A DNA stretch of 64,000 nucleotides from Nilaparvata lugens (GCF_014356525.2 NC_052514.1:2027831-2091830), one strand, 5' to 3'. Numbered from the stretch's first letter, positions 31,550 to 43,450 are shown. Translations and numbers: made by a program. The notes: generated by a model from the sequence alone, not told the origin.

Positions 31550-31870
31550 CGGCGAAACGCGGTAATAGATGTTCATGAAATTTGACAGGTATGTCCCTTT
31601 TAAATTGGGCGTCGACGTTTATACAAAGTTTTTGGAAATTTAGCATTTCAAGGATAATATGAAAGGAAAAAAAGAGCCTCCTTCATACGCCAATATTAGA
31701 GTAAAAATCATACTATAGAATTATTCATCATAAATCAGCTGACAAGTGATTACACAGATGTGTGGAGAAGCCAGTCTATTTGCTGTGCTGTATTTCCTTA
31801 AGGTCTATAGTTTCAATCAGGTACTTGTGGATGAGAATACTGCGTGAGGTCTACTGTTCACAGAACTACT
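31550..31870. other. Probable dispersed repeat, not classified
   Basis: TTCATGAAATTTGACAGGTA and AATTTAGCATTTCAAGGATA look like a repeat I recall as common in hemipteran genomes. Only one copy lies in this window, so the sequence here does not prove it. No gene. Confidence 0.3.
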
Positions 31871-31884
31871 AGTATCATAGAAAA

Positions 31885-32083
31885 GAGTTGACTTATACAT
31901 GTACTGGATAGGAAATTCACGAATGATGCATCATCACGTCTGAACTACTCAACTGATTAACTTGAAATTTTGCATAAATTCTCAATTTACCGAGGCCTTA
32001 TATTCCTATTTGGAATTCTACAAAGTCTCAGTAGGTCAAGTTTTCAATTGGACCCTTGCGGAGCACGGGTTACCTGCCAGTCT
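31885..32083 (+). repeat. Dispersed repeat family J, copy J3
   Basis: TACTGGATAGGAAATTCACG, GATGCATCATCACGTCTGAA, TCTCAGTAGGTCAAGTTTTC and the end GGAGCACGGGTTACCTGCCAG. As in J2, the end resembles a Helitron 3' terminus (expected CTGCTAGT). Confidence 0.6.
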
Positions 32084-32269
32084 AACATAAGATAAGATGT
32101 TAGGCTATAAATTGTGATATTAATCTATTATTTTATTAATTCCAAAAAGGGTGCTATAATTCTATTTTATAAATGGATATAAATAGCACTGAATTCATAC
32201 ATTTCAAGAGAATACGATGGAGAATTAAACATTATAATGATGTTTTCAATGACTTGATAATAAATATTC

Positions 32270-32441
32270 ATAATTGAGATCAAAAATTTCGTAAATTAAT
32301 TATATTTCTACATCGTCAAGAAACGGTCTGGCAACGTTGCGGGACTAGAGAAGGATAGCGCTATCTGCTTTGTCGAATGATAGACAAGGATAGCAACACC
32401 AGTGTTAATAAAATACCACCTTTATAACGTGAACCTCTTTA
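32270..32441 (+). mobile_element. MITE family B, half copy B11
   Basis: Right half only: GTCTGGCAACGTTGCGGGAC, CGAATGATAGACAAGGATAG, ending TTATAACGTGAACCTC. It is followed at once by a second half copy. Confidence 0.75.
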
Positions 32442-32449
32442 TAATAATA

Positions 32450-32629
32450 AATTCCCATAAATGAGATTAATATTTTTTTAATTTTTCATATTTCTAAATC
32501 GTTGAAAAACGATCTGGCAACATTGCGGGGCTAGAGAAGGATAGAGCTATCCGCTTTGTCGAATGATAGACAAGGATAGCAACACCAATGTTAATCAAAT
32601 ACTGCCATTATAACGTGGACCTCACTATA
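32450..32629 (+). mobile_element. MITE family B, half copy B12
   Basis: The same right half as B11 repeated head to tail (CGATCTGGCAACATTGCGGG ... CCATTATAACGTGGACCTCA). The pair is either a tandem duplication or two insertions. Confidence 0.8.
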
Positions 32630-33130
32630 GTAGATTCAATCAGCTGGTAGCACCAAGAGACATCCCCTTTAATAGAAGCCGATGAACCAGCTGTCAAGGT
32701 CATCTTCAAATTCCTGCAGCTACCCGTATTTGTAAGGTTTGAGGTTATGTTGACCCAATTTTCAAATTTAACCAATTTTTAACAAAAAAAAAATCATCTC
32801 AACCTCTCACAATATATCATAATCTTATTAAAATACGTATCTCATCAGGTTATGAACATAGTTTAGGGTCATAGATTTGAAATAATAAGTATATCTCATA
32901 GAATGACTCACCAGGTTTTCAAAGCTCGGATGAAATTCGTCAAATTTTGACAACTAAGTTTTCGTAGTAAAATCACATTTCGCCCGATTCTTACCACTGA
33001 TAACGATCCGTTATTGATTATTGAACGATAATCAACAATTTTTAGGATATGTACCATAATTAATGAGCGAATATAACTTTAATTACGAACTGCGTAACAG
33101 GTTCATTATAAGCTCGCGAGGTCAACCGAA
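32630..33130. other. Unassigned stretch
   Basis: No gene or repeat family recognised. Confidence 0.3.
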
Positions 33131-33348
33131 GAACTGACTCATCCCTATAACTTACTCTCTCAAACACTCACTCACTCTCTCATTCTATCTTTCTCTCGCA
33201 TCAACTCACTCTCTCACACTCGAGAGCCAGGTCAACGGAAGATTGATTCATTCATTCATTTTTATACTCTCTCTCACTCTCACTCTCTCTTACTCTCGCT
33301 CTCTTACACACTCTCTCTGTCAATCCATCAGTCTCTCTCTCTTTTGGT
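33131..33348 (+). repeat. CT-rich simple repeat before D3
   Basis: CTCTCACTCT and CTCTCTCTC runs. The same kind of tract precedes D4 and D8. Confidence 0.8.
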
Positions 33349-33632
33349 AGAGAGTTAGTGGCAAGGATAATATTTTGAATATTCTTTCCGAAGAATGGAC
33401 ATTGATATGTCCAAAGCTCCGCCAATTTATGTTGATGCATATTAACAATATTATTTATCTATAGTTCTTCCAATTACTTTCTTCTATCATATACAGTTCA
33501 ATAATTATTTTCTTAGTCTTATTTATTTAAATTCATCTATAATTTTGCTGTATTGTAAGCTATTGTATATAATTGTATAAGCCAGTATATTGTAATCTAC
33601 ATAAATAAAGTCTAAATCAATCAATCAATCTC
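33349..33632 (+). mobile_element. Family D unit, copy D3
   Basis: TAGAGAGTTAGTGGCAAGGA to AATCAATCAATCAATC, with CCGAAGAATGGACATTGATA and CAAAGCTCCGCCAATTTATG inside. The start lies at the same base as in D4 and D8, which favours a SINE-like unit over random 5' truncation. Confidence 0.75.
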
Positions 33633-33662
33633 TGTCTCTCTCTCAAGAGTTTTCAAGTGTCT

Positions 33663-33826
33663 CAAGGTAGAGAGTTAGTGGGAAGGATATTTTGAATATT
33701 CTTTCCAAGAATGGACATTGATATGTCAAAGCTCACCAATTAATGTAGATGCATAACAATATTATCTTTTCATCTATAGTTATTCCAATTTTTTTTTCAT
33801 ATTATATCCAGCTCAATAATAATTTA
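33663..33826 (+). mobile_element. Family D unit, 3'-truncated copy D4
   Basis: Starts GTAGAGAGTTAGTGGGAAGG and stops after ATCCAGCTCAATAATAATTT; the AATC tail is missing. Confidence 0.7.
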
Positions 33827-33959
33827 CCAGTTTAAATCGCATCCAATAATACAAATCAAATGAACAGCAAGATTTAAATTGCAATAACTGATAAACAGGT
33901 ACTTTCTTTTCCGTTCCATGTAGAGTATAGGTGAATCACACTACAGCATAGACGATAAA

Positions 33960-34752
33960 TCTATATAAATAAAAATCGAGCCTCAAATTTCAACATTCAA
34001 TAACTTTTTCATGTGTGCACCGAGTTGGATGATGTTTTTATAGGTTTATTCGTTATGTTCAGGACCAGGTTTTTGGCCTATCAAATTTATAATCCGACTT
34101 TAGGACTCTTTCCTACGGTCCTTCAAAGTTTGCATGTAATCCTCATGGGAGAAGATTTGTGAGCTAAAAAAAATAGAAATAAGAATCAGCTGTTATAATC
34201 ATTGCGTCATCCAACAGCTGTCGGTAAATCTGTTTTACAATTATTTAATTTCCACTGATTCACAAAATGTTAATTCTCAATAAAATTGGGTCGTAGAACT
34301 CTAAATGCTTTAAATTTAGAATATGCACGGGAAAATCAGCACCAAGGAGATATACCATTCAATTTCCCAGCAATCTGCATTAAAAATACAAACTCTAAAA
34401 ATACAAACTGCTGCACAACTAACTAAGCACATAGGAAGTCCATATTGAGATATAAATGTAATTTTATTACTGATTGTTGGATAATTTTCATAAAAATTTA
34501 GTGACATCAGATTGAGCTAAGGCTGAGCGCACCTGAGAAGGCGCGGCTTGGTGATACAAAGTGTTGATCTTATGGAGATTGTCTTATCACACCATTCCAC
34601 GCCATGTCCGATTCAGTGTGTGTGAGTTCTTCCATTCAAACCAATAAGCAAGAAGCACCTGGATGCAAAATGCCGCATCGCACCCCCTCAGGTAAAGTTT
34701 GTCATGAGATGCATTAACTGTTTGGCGGTACGAAGTTCGCCGGGCCAGCTAG
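33960..34752 (+). mobile_element. Non-autonomous Helitron, 793 bp
   Basis: Starts TCTATATAAATAAAAATCG after A, ends in the hairpin-containing GGCGGTACGAAGTTCGCCGG then CCAGCTAG before T. TC start, 3' hairpin (GGCG...CGCC), CTAG terminus and insertion between A and T are the standard Helitron signature. No RepHel ORF. Only one copy is in the window. Confidence 0.85.
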
Positions 34753-35815
34753 TAGAGAATACAGCTGATAAAATACAATGAAGTGTAACCCTCTCTTACA
34801 ACTATGATCAATTTATTGCAATTTCTAATTGCATCCACCTACAGTTCATAACTATAGAGTTATAGTACGTCACGATAGATTGATATACCTTTACACCTCC
34901 ACTATAAGAGTACATCCATTTATAACTATGTCCTATACACATCTCAGCCAAACATGCATCTTTATGGACTAATCAAACTTTTATATATCTATAGACAGAG
35001 AAAATAGTACAATCTTACAAGTTTAAAATAGAAAACGTATAAGTTTCTTCTGCTATAGGCTACATTCATATGAGATCAAAGGATATCCAACACAATATTA
35101 CATTCTTTTCCACTCAAAAACACATATATTTGCGTATGGTTTACACAAACCTGCATATTATTATTTACAGTGGGATAGGAAACCATACTTATAATTCCCG
35201 CTATTATCAAACATGAGCAATCTCCTATATTGTAGACTCGCTTTGCAAGAAAATGATCCGTCATTATTGGGCATTATAAGCTGACTAGTGTTTACTTTGG
35301 TTCGGATTAAACGGATATGGAGATGAATGCCTGGATTACGAGCTTGCCATTTTTCATTCTTTCGCCAAGTATGGAGAATGGGGGTTTTTAGAATCCTGTT
35401 CAATACATGAGGACGCTATATTAGAAAATATGCGCGGTTAAGAGGCCTCCCATGTTATTTTCTTCAGATATAGTAATAATAGGTCGAAATAGTGGGTTAG
35501 ATTCAAGTTATATACAGATATACTCATTCGAGAAAGCCTTTTTTGTATTCCGCTCAGCGGTCTGAGAGTATAAATACAAGCAAAATCGATATATCGGCTT
35601 AAAAGACCCTCAAAACAGTAATTCCCGCTGCTTCTCTGCGTTTTTATCATGTTTCACCCTTCCTTTTTCGGTTCTCCTCCCATGTAATCCCCTCTTTTTA
35701 TTCCTTTTTATCGATTGTTTAATATCTCGGAGACTAGTACGCTTAGTTGCCATTAATAGTTGATTTGCTTGTGGAGATATGGAGGTTGAAAATGAGAATG
35801 TTCCATTCTTAATTT
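34753..35815. other. Unassigned stretch of about 1 kb
   Basis: AT-rich. Four short minus-strand frames (35076-35650 and 34316-34507) show no domain, no codon pattern and no splice-supported link. This is one of the few longer segments without a visible repeat copy, so an exon fragment cannot be excluded. Confidence 0.3.
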
Positions 35816-35817
35816 GG

Positions 35818-36510
35818 CTTCGTTAGGACTTTTTTGTCTTCTCCATTACTCAACCAGAATTAGAGGTTGTAGTTTGGTAGAAGAAATTATTAGAGTGGAT
35901 AAAACATGTTTTTAAAGATAGTTACATAAAGTATGAATTTGTAAGCATCATTTTCAACAATGAAGACTCTAGTCTTAAGTCTTGATTCCAGAATCATTGG
36001 AATCTCCTCAGTTGATTCCAAAACATTCTTCAAATAGTTGACTAATTCTCGAACATTCTCCAAGTAATCGATTGGAAATAGTTGACAAATTCAATCTAAA
36101 TGCAAGTTGATTGAGAAAGATTCATGCATTTATTTCTCTCATCTCATCCGTTTTTTGTCTCAAGACTTTTTTGTCTTCTCTATTACTCAACCAGAATTAA
36201 TTAGAGGTTATAGCTTGGTATATGAGATTAATTATTTGAGGGGAACATGCTTTTGAAGGTAGTTACATGAAGTATAAACTTGTAAGCATCATTTTCAACA
36301 ATAAAGGCTCTGTTTATCATGACTGACAAGTTCTTGGCTCCAGAATTATTGGAATCTCCTCAGTTGATTCCAAAACATTCTTCAAATAGTTGATTAATTC
36401 TCGAACATTCTCCAAGTAATCGATTGGAAATAGTTGACAAATTTAATCTAAATGCAAGTTGATTGGAAAAGATTCATGCATTTATTTCCTTCATCTTATC
36501 CGTTCTTTTC
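35818..36510 (+). repeat. Tandem duplication, unit about 345 bp
   Basis: GACTTTTTTGTCTTCTCCAT, GTAAGCATCATTTTCAACAA, TCCTCAGTTGATTCCAAAAC and CAAGTAATCGATTGGAAATA occur in both units (from about 35828 and 36166). The two differ by small indels. No coding content recognised. Confidence 0.85.
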
Positions 36511-37422
36511 TGCCTGAAGAGTTACTTTAACATTTTCTAATTTAACTCATCCTTTTTCAACCCCTTTTATTACTGGAGTACCTTGGTACAGAGAAGGGTG
36601 GATGAATCTCAACTGAAATATATTATTTACATTACATTTATTACATTCCTTAATCACAACATTATTTAAATTACATTTATTACATTCCTTGATCACAACA
36701 TCAAATTAATGATTGGGAGAGAATCAACAGGATGAACCCAAATCTGCTCCTCTCCCTAATTTTGATAAAAATAGTCCAAATGAGGTTACAACATATTACC
36801 TCATATAATAATAATTACATATTGTTATTATCTTACAACATATCACATAAATCTGTTAGAATTTGTTCCAAACGTGGATTTCATTTACTTTCATTCACTT
36901 TGGATGAATATTTCTGTGAAACAACTTACAGACATCTGCATAGACTAGAAGCAGTAATTGTGACATGCTGTAATAGAAATTGGATGTAATGAAAAGGGTT
37001 TCAAAGCATTCCATATCAGAAACAATCTTGGCCTAGACCATGACTAAATAGGTGATGAATTCAGATTATTGCTGGTGGAGTGAGATAGATAGATGGATGA
37101 ACTTGAATTGAGAGTGAGAGAGAGAAGGGTAAAAGAAGTAATTCCAGTGAAGTAGCTGGATGGATTATTGTTAGAATAAGATGGATAGATGGATGGACTT
37201 CACTTGAGAGAGAGAAGGATTAGTAGAAGTAATTTATAGTGGAGTATTTTGACCCTTATCTTCCACTCTCATTTTCAAAACCAATCAACTTCATTTCGTC
37301 ACAGGTCTGTCCAGTACAAAGGGTCTCTTACAAGTAAAATATACACGTTTCATATCTATATTTGACACTAAAACATTGATATACAACTCAAAGCATTATA
37401 TCTATAAGTTATTTGACATAAA
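36511..37422. other. Unassigned, with small local duplications
   Basis: TTACATTTATTACATTCCTT is repeated at 36635 and 36673. A unit of about 100 bp with GATGGATGAACTTGA-type sequence and GAGAGAGAAGG is repeated at 37085 and 37183. The frame at 36732-36989 shows no family features. Confidence 0.5.
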
Positions 37423-38284
37423 CTATAGTGAGGTCCACGTTGTAATGACAATAACATTGATCTTGCTATCCTTGTCTATCATTCGACGAAGCAGATAGCG
37501 CTATACTTTCTCAGCTTCGCAACGTTGCCAGATTGTTCTCTAACAATGAAGAAATACAAATGAATTAACGGAATATTCAATTAAAATCATGAAAATTCAT
37601 TATTGAGGAATATATTCCACATAATCGATTATTTTAAACAAGAATGAACAATTAATATCACAGAAGAAACACTGGTAGCCTATCAGTCATCCTCAATAGA
37701 AGGTTTTTAAGAAAATCCCAAATAAATGCTGCAAATCACCCCGGAGACCTCTGCTACTGCAGACATTGACAACAGGGTTAACAGCTAAAAGGAAATTCGA
37801 TGAGAACTACCATCCAAAAATTAGTTGCCAGCCCGGGAATCAAACCCGGTACCTCCCAATTGCTAGTCAGGAATGCTTACCCTTACACCAAACTGACAAT
37901 CTCTGGATAGCAGCTCTCATTTTATACGAAGCCATAGCGGCCAGCCAGTTACCAGCCAGTTACTGGCTGGCCGTAACTAGCAATTGGGAGGTACCGGGTT
38001 CGATTCCCGGGCTGGCAACTAATTTTTGAATGGTAGTTCTCATCGAATTTCCTTCTAGCTGTTAACCCTGTTGTCAATGTCTGCAGTAGCAGAGGTCTCC
38101 GGGGTGATTTGCAGCATTTATTTGGGATTTTCTTTAAAATAATAATTATAATATTAATTAGCATTTGAATAAATGCATTCTCTATTTAATTCCATCTCAA
38201 TAGAAGGCACTGATAATGCAGAGAATCGGCAACGCTGTACTCCTATCTTTCTCCACTGCAATTATAATGTGGACCTCACTATAG
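37423..38284 (-). mobile_element. MITE family B, copy B13, split by a SINE foldback
   Basis: Outer ends ATAGTGAGGTCCACGTTGTA and TTATAATGTGGACCTCACTA. The element is interrupted at 37704-38205. Without the insert the order and length match other B copies. Confidence 0.85.
37704..38205. mobile_element. Inverted pair of tRNA-derived SINEs (foldback), 502 bp
   Basis: CTCAATAGAAGG is duplicated on both sides (37692-37703, 38206-38217). Inside, two copies face each other. On the minus strand one reads TTGGTGTAAGGGTAAGC (A-box-like), then CCGGGTTTGATTCCCGGGC. On the plus strand the other carries GGTACCGGGTTCGATTCCCG, a near-perfect polymerase III B box (GGTTCGATTCC), but lacks the A-box part. Both continue to GTCTGCAGTAGCAGAGGTCT and GGTGATTTGCAGCATTTATT. 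The right arm ends in an AT-rich tail. Best read as a SINE inverted dimer that moved as one unit. Short frames over it are not genes. Confidence 0.85.
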
Positions 38285-38740
38285 ATTCTCCGATTTGTGT
38301 ATCCTATTCCATTTTGACAATGTTTAGACTACAGAACCTATAGAATCATATATTCAATAGATTGACAGAAGGCTTTCATACTATCTAGAACCCAAAGGTT
38401 CTACATACCTGTATTTCCAGCCTGAATAGATTGATTCCTCTGAGCAATACGAATGTGATTGTTCATGAATTCAATCAACCTGTGGATAATTATTAAGAAT
38501 AGTAGAGAATCAATGCGTTACTAACAAGAGAAATTGGATTTGGAGGTGACTGAGCTCACTCTACTGTTCTACTCTAGATTATTCTGGAGCCTATTGTTGC
38601 CTGGAGGAAGTTCATAGTCCGTTGAAAGACTTTGGATTCATCAATATGGGATACTTTCAGATTGTATCAGATTTGTGCCAAATTCCCCATAATATGAGAA
38701 GAGTGGCACGACTATAAAGTGTCCTAGGCTATAACAGATA
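38285..38740. other. Unassigned stretch
   Basis: No gene or family recognised. Confidence 0.3.
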
Positions 38741-38752
38741 GTAGGTATTTCA

Positions 38753-40225
38753 ATAGTTATTTGTATATCTAGAGTGAAAAGTGCTGTTTTTTCTCCCTGA
38801 GGGAAAAGTTTGAAGCCCGAGGCGAAGCCGAGGGCAACAATTTTCCTGAGGGAGAAAAAACATTTTTCACTCGTGATATACACAACATTTTTCCTCCACC
38901 TACATTTTTATAAAAACTGCAAATAAAATAATTTTTAAAAACGTATGTGACCAAACAATGTGTTACAACATAATCTAAAAAGTAAACAGAAACAGCTGGC
39001 TTGTAATCACAGTTCTCCTCCGACAGCACTATCTGTCGGCTAAAGTTGTAACAACAATGACAGCCACAACTACAGCTATAATGAAGTTCCCGTTTCAAAT
39101 TTGATTAGTTAATAAGTAATATTCGTTGGCTGGTATTTTGAATAACTTGGATTAAAAGAAAAAAATATAAATTTTTTCTAGTATAGTGATATGAAGTTTG
39201 TAATAATAATTTCAGCATACAAACATAAATTTTATAAATCGATCAAATGTCTGGTTGAGGTATTGAATTTAGTTGGTTTAATGACTACTCTATATGCTTC
39301 CTCATCTGAGCTTAGACCTTCTGACCTATTCCAAATGTACGCTTTTAAAATAGAGATGCTTCCCATGTTATTTAAATGGAGTCACTTTTACTCCCTAGGG
39401 AGTTTTTCTGTTTTTTTTAGTAAAAGTGACACTTTAGTATCAAGTTTCAGCGAGTAAAGTAAGTACTTTTAACAGTAGGTGGAGGAAATAGTTATTTGTA
39501 TATCTAGAGTGAAAAGTACGACTTTTTCTCCCTGAGGGAAAAGTTTGAAGCCCGAGGCGAAGCCGAGGGCAACAATTTTCCTGAGGGAGAAAAAGTATTT
39601 TTCACTCGTGATGTACACAACATTTTTCCTCCATCTACATTTTTTTATAGAAACTGCAAATAAAATCATTTTAATAACTTACGTATTGGTGACAATGTTT
39701 CCTAACAACATAGCCTAAAATCTAAAGCCTAAAAACTGGCCGTCTGATTGGCACTGCCGATTGCGCTATCTAGCAAAAGTTGCAACAATTATATCAGCTG
39801 GGTGTCTACCAAAAATGGCTGACTCCAGATGACGCGGTTCAGATTTGAATTGCAGATCAAAAATATTTGTTGGCTGGTATTTTGAATAGAATAAGATATT
39901 TTAAAATTGTATAAATTTTATCGTCTACTAATATTAAGAATATAATATCATTCAAACATATATTTCATGAGTTGATCAAAATTATGGTTGTGGTATTGAA
40001 TTCAGTTGACTCAATGACAGACACCTCTTTATGCTTTCTTATCTGAGCTTAGACCTTCTAACCTATTATAATGTAAGTTTTTAAAATAGAGATGCTTCCC
40101 ATGTTATTTAAATGGAGTCACTTTTACTCCCTAGGGAGTTTTTCTGTTTTTTACTACCGAGAGCGAAAAAGTGACACTTTAGTATTATGTTTCAGGGAGT
40201 AAAGTAAGTACTTTAGCCAGTAGGT
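38753..40225 (+). repeat. Tandem dimer K, unit about 735 bp
   Basis: Both units start ATAGTTATTTGTATATCTAG (38753 and 39488) and contain GAAGCCCGAGGCGAAGCCGA, CCTGAGGGAGAAAAA, TTTTTCCTCCA, ATCTGAGCTTAGACCTTCT and TTTACTCCCTAGGGAGTTTT. The second unit has a few unique indels. GCGAAGCC and CTCCCTAGGGAG palindromes may be element ends. The frames at 38641-39669 are shadows of the repeat. Class unknown. Confidence 0.85.
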
Positions 40226-40559
40226 GGAGGAAAAATATATTTTTGTAGAGGATCTTTTAGATTGTTGTGGAGATAATCGTTCAAAGAATATCAATATCAA
40301 CTTGCTTCAGCTCAACTAGATTCGAAAGTTTGAGATTAATAGTGATTCAACGTCTTCCATAATTCAACTAGTTTTCCAAATAATATGATAGTTCAACGTT
40401 TTTTTTAAAGTCTTCTCATTCAACGAAGCTTTACATAATGCTCCCTCCTTAATGGTTTTTGGGATAGTACATGCATGAATGGAGCCTTATTAAACCTGAG
40501 GATATTGTCTGATTCTTGTTATCTTCTTGCTCTATATTCTGTTAAATTTTGTGAAGTGA
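40226..40559. other. Unassigned stretch
   Basis: AT-rich, nothing recognised. Confidence 0.3.
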
Positions 40560-40822
40560 ACAATTACAAGTCTTGAGCTATTTCGGGCTGATGTCTAACC
40601 CTATCTAAATTTGGAAGAGAAATAGTACAAAGTTATATTATTTTTACTTTCCTTGCCCTATTACCATAGGTAAGGAAAGTATTGCTTTCCGAAAAAATTA
40701 AGGTACCCCAATTTCTAAATTTCTATACGTTTCAAGGTCCCCTGAGTCCAAAAAACTGGTTTTTGGGTATTGGTCTGTATGTATGTATGTATATATATGT
40801 GTGTGTGTGTGTGTGGTGTTGT

Positions 40823-40858
<36 letters not shown>

Positions 40859-41610
40859 GTGTGTGTGTGTGTTGTGTGTGTGTGTGTGTGTTGTGTGTGT
40901 GTGTGTGGTGTATGAGTGTATGTGCGTCTGTATACACGATATCTCATCTCTCAATTACGGAATGTCTTCAAATTTGGAACTTAAGGTCCTTCCACTATAA
41001 GGATCCGACACGAACAATTTCGATCAAATGCAATTCAAGATGGCGGCTAAAATGGCGAAAATGTTGTCAAAAACAGGGTTTTTCGTGGTTTTCTCGGAAA
41101 CGGCTCCAACGATTTTGATCAAATTCATACTTAAAATAGTCATCGATAAGCTCCATCAACTGCCACAAGTCCCATATCTGTAAAAATTCCAGGAGCTCCG
41201 CCCCATCAATGCAGATAGATTCCCAATTATCAGGCTTCAGATACAATTGAAACAAAAAAAATCAAGTGGAGTAGATTGAGCATGAAAATCTCTAAAATTA
41301 ATGTTCAGTAACATTTTCACCTAAATTTGAAAATAAGCTTTAAATTCGAGAAAATGTGATTGTTGATTCTATTAAATCATTCACTATGAAGAGATAGCAG
41401 ACCTCATGTGTGTCTCCAGCGTTATTGCCCTGTCACCAGCTGGCTCAAATCTTTGAATAGTGGACTTGAGATGCGCGGGTACACTAGCGTCATGTGATCA
41501 ATTTTCATAACGGCAAGAAAAGTTGTGTGAGTGCGCCACACCAGATTTTATTTCTCTCCCTATCATTTTGATGATGTACTTATTGTATGAATGAATTGAA
41601 TATTGATTCT
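40560..41610 (+). repeat. Dispersed repeat family M, copy 5, split by A4
   Basis: Left part CCCTATCTAAATTTGGAAG, AAATAGTACAAAGTTATATT (to 40643). Right part TCTCTCCCTATCATTTTGAT and GTATGAATGAATTGAATATT (41550-41610). Together they rebuild the M copy at 10060, so A4 inserted into its T run. Confidence 0.7.
40644..41549 (+). mobile_element. Family A element, copy A4
   Basis: TTTACTTTCCTTGCCCTATT to GTGCGCCACACCAGATTTT. TG run at 40799-40912 with GTTGTG breaks. Contains CTCCAACGATTTTGATCAAA and AGTCCCATATCTGTAAAAAT as in A1 and A6. The THTHT/CVCVC frames are shadows. Confidence 0.85.
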
Positions 41611-41909
41611 CACTCTATTATTTCATCAATAATTATTGTCCATGGTTAAAGGCATCTGGGAACTGACTTAAATAATACAATCATCACTAGAATTCATTCA
41701 TTATAAAAATTGAAGAAAACAGTTGAACGAAGCTTTTGGTACACCAAAAGGCAGAAAAAGAAGTTAAAGAAGAATACAGGAAACAAGAATAGAGTTGACT
41801 CATGGATTCGAATGACACCCGTCTAATAATAATATCGAGTGACCTGGCTGGCTGAGGTCTGGTGTCAGAGTTTTCAGGTCGCAACTGATCAATTTCAGGG
41901 CCTCTGACC
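41611..41909. other. Unassigned stretch
   Basis: No gene or family recognised; the frames at 41687-42027 overlap the CpG-rich element that follows. Confidence 0.3.
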
Positions 41910-42163
41910 TAAAGGTGCGTACAGACTTTCGCTCTGCTCCGCAACCGAACGTCACTCCAGCAGAGCGATTGATGATCGACCGGGGAGCAACAGTGGTTCG
42001 TTCGGGGAACGCGAGAAGATCTAACATCTTCCGTAACGTTCATGATGGGTGCGTGGGCGGAGCGACTGTGGTTCGATGGTGGTACGAGGGCGGTAAGAGG
42101 GCGGTACGAGGGAGGAGCGTGCTCGGTGCGGGTTGGAAGCGCGAATATGTGTACGCAGCTTTA
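41910..42163. mobile_element. CpG-rich element with short inverted ends
   Basis: TAAAGGTGCGTACAGAC at the left and GTGTACGCAGCTTTA at the right form inverted ends of about 15 bp. The interior is unusually GC-rich for this window (GTGCGTGGGCGGAGCGAC, GGTACGAGGGCGGTAAGAGG) with a short tandem GGCGGTACGAGG motif. Probably a MITE; the frames over it have no domain. A similar TAAAGCTGCGTATCGACC starts the left flank of the hairpin at 59380. Confidence 0.5.
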
Positions 42164-42871
42164 CATTCGTTACACCCGTATAACGAACGCTAAAGCCAGT
42201 TACACAAACATCGATTTTTTGCCATCATTATAAAATCTACTCGATTAGACGGATATTGGAAAACTTTTCAACATATAATCTGTTTGCCAAATTATGCTCG
42301 ATCCAATAGAATTTGAAAGGGCAGCAAAACATCATACGTCCAAGAATCAAGATGCGTGTGTGTATTTTTAAACTAGACTTGGAGATCAGGAAAACAGCAA
42401 ACTATAAAATCAATCATTTTGTCATGATATCCAATTGAAGTTTATTATTATATTTGAATCAAATGAGCACTCAAAAGGTATTGAATTCGAGGTAGTACCA
42501 TAGACTAACAAAACAGGTTAGGTTTGTGGTAGAACCTAGTGCATACCTGATAATTGTCAACCGAAAACAATTTACTTTGATGCAAGTCGTCTGATGCATC
42601 AGTGTGTATTTCATCTCACCCCTCCCCTGCAACTCACCCTACCCACAACACTCACCTGCCAATCAAACAATCTAATCAACTTCATACCAACGTTCCACAA
42701 CCACCCACCCTCATCATCTAGGAGAGTCCTTTGTACAGGACTAGCGCACATTCCTCGTTCCGATCCTGGTCCTGCCGTCAAAGTATACTCGTATCCTGCA
42801 GGATACTCGCAGGATATATACTCTCTCAACCAATTAAATACCTTCGTTTATTAAGCACTGCTTGTCAAACC
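42164..42871. other. Unassigned stretch, one CCTGCAGG-centred palindrome
   Basis: GTATCCTGCAGGATAC at 42792-42807 is a perfect palindrome and GCAGGATA occurs again just after. The frame at 42594-42854 is Pro/Thr-rich and unrecognised. Confidence 0.35.
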
Positions 42872-43450
42872 GATAGAGAGAGAGAGAGAAAGAGAGAGAG
42901 AGTGTGTGTATGTCTGAGAAAGGATAAGAGAGTGATTGAGACAAAGAATGAGTGAGAGTAGTATGGGGGAATGAGACAGAAAGAGAGATCTTAACTGAGA
43001 AAGGGAGAGATTCAGATTCAGATTCCTTTATTCATGTTTTTAACAATACAGAATTCAACTTACATTCTAGCGTTATGAATAGATACCAGTAGCAGTAGAA
43101 TAACATGGTGAATCATATTAAACCAAAGAGTTCTATAATATTATTAAGCAAGAAAAATGACTGATTACGCAAAAGTTAAGGTACTACTGTAATACATGTT
43201 TTACATTAAACGGTGAAGTTTGGATCTTAAGAGGTCCATTCTGAGAGAGGGTATCGAGGATAACCTCCCCTTCAGCACTTAACCATCAAATCTCAGAGAG
43301 AGAGAGACAAAGAGAGAGCGATAGATGGGGGAGAGAGAAAGAGAGAGACAGTGAGGGAGAGAGAGTGATTGTAAGAGAGAAAAATAATGACGAAGAGAGA
43401 GCGTGAGAGATGAGGGAAAAGGAGGAGAGAGTGAAAGAACTAAGAGATAT
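42872..43450 (+). repeat. GA-rich simple repeat region with LINE-tail insert
   Basis: GAGAGAGA runs at 42872-43020 and 43294-43450, separated by a non-repetitive insert (43008-43260). Confidence 0.75.
43008..43260 (-). mobile_element. Probable LINE 3' end with GAATCT tail
   Basis: Plus strand starts AGATTCAGATTCAGATTCC then TTTATTCATG. On the minus strand this is ATGAATAAAGG followed by a GAATCT tail. It lies inside the GA-rich tract. No coding sequence. Confidence 0.5.

Noticed and set aside
35076..35650. Overlapping minus-strand frames in a stretch with few repeats
   Set aside because: They are short, mutually overlapping in different phases and featureless. An exon fragment cannot be excluded, but nothing supports one.
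37766..38164. Possible tRNA gene at the GGTTCGATTCC B box
   Set aside because: The cloverleaf cannot be completed. The B box lies in an inverted SINE pair with 3' SINE sequence and a target duplication around the whole block.
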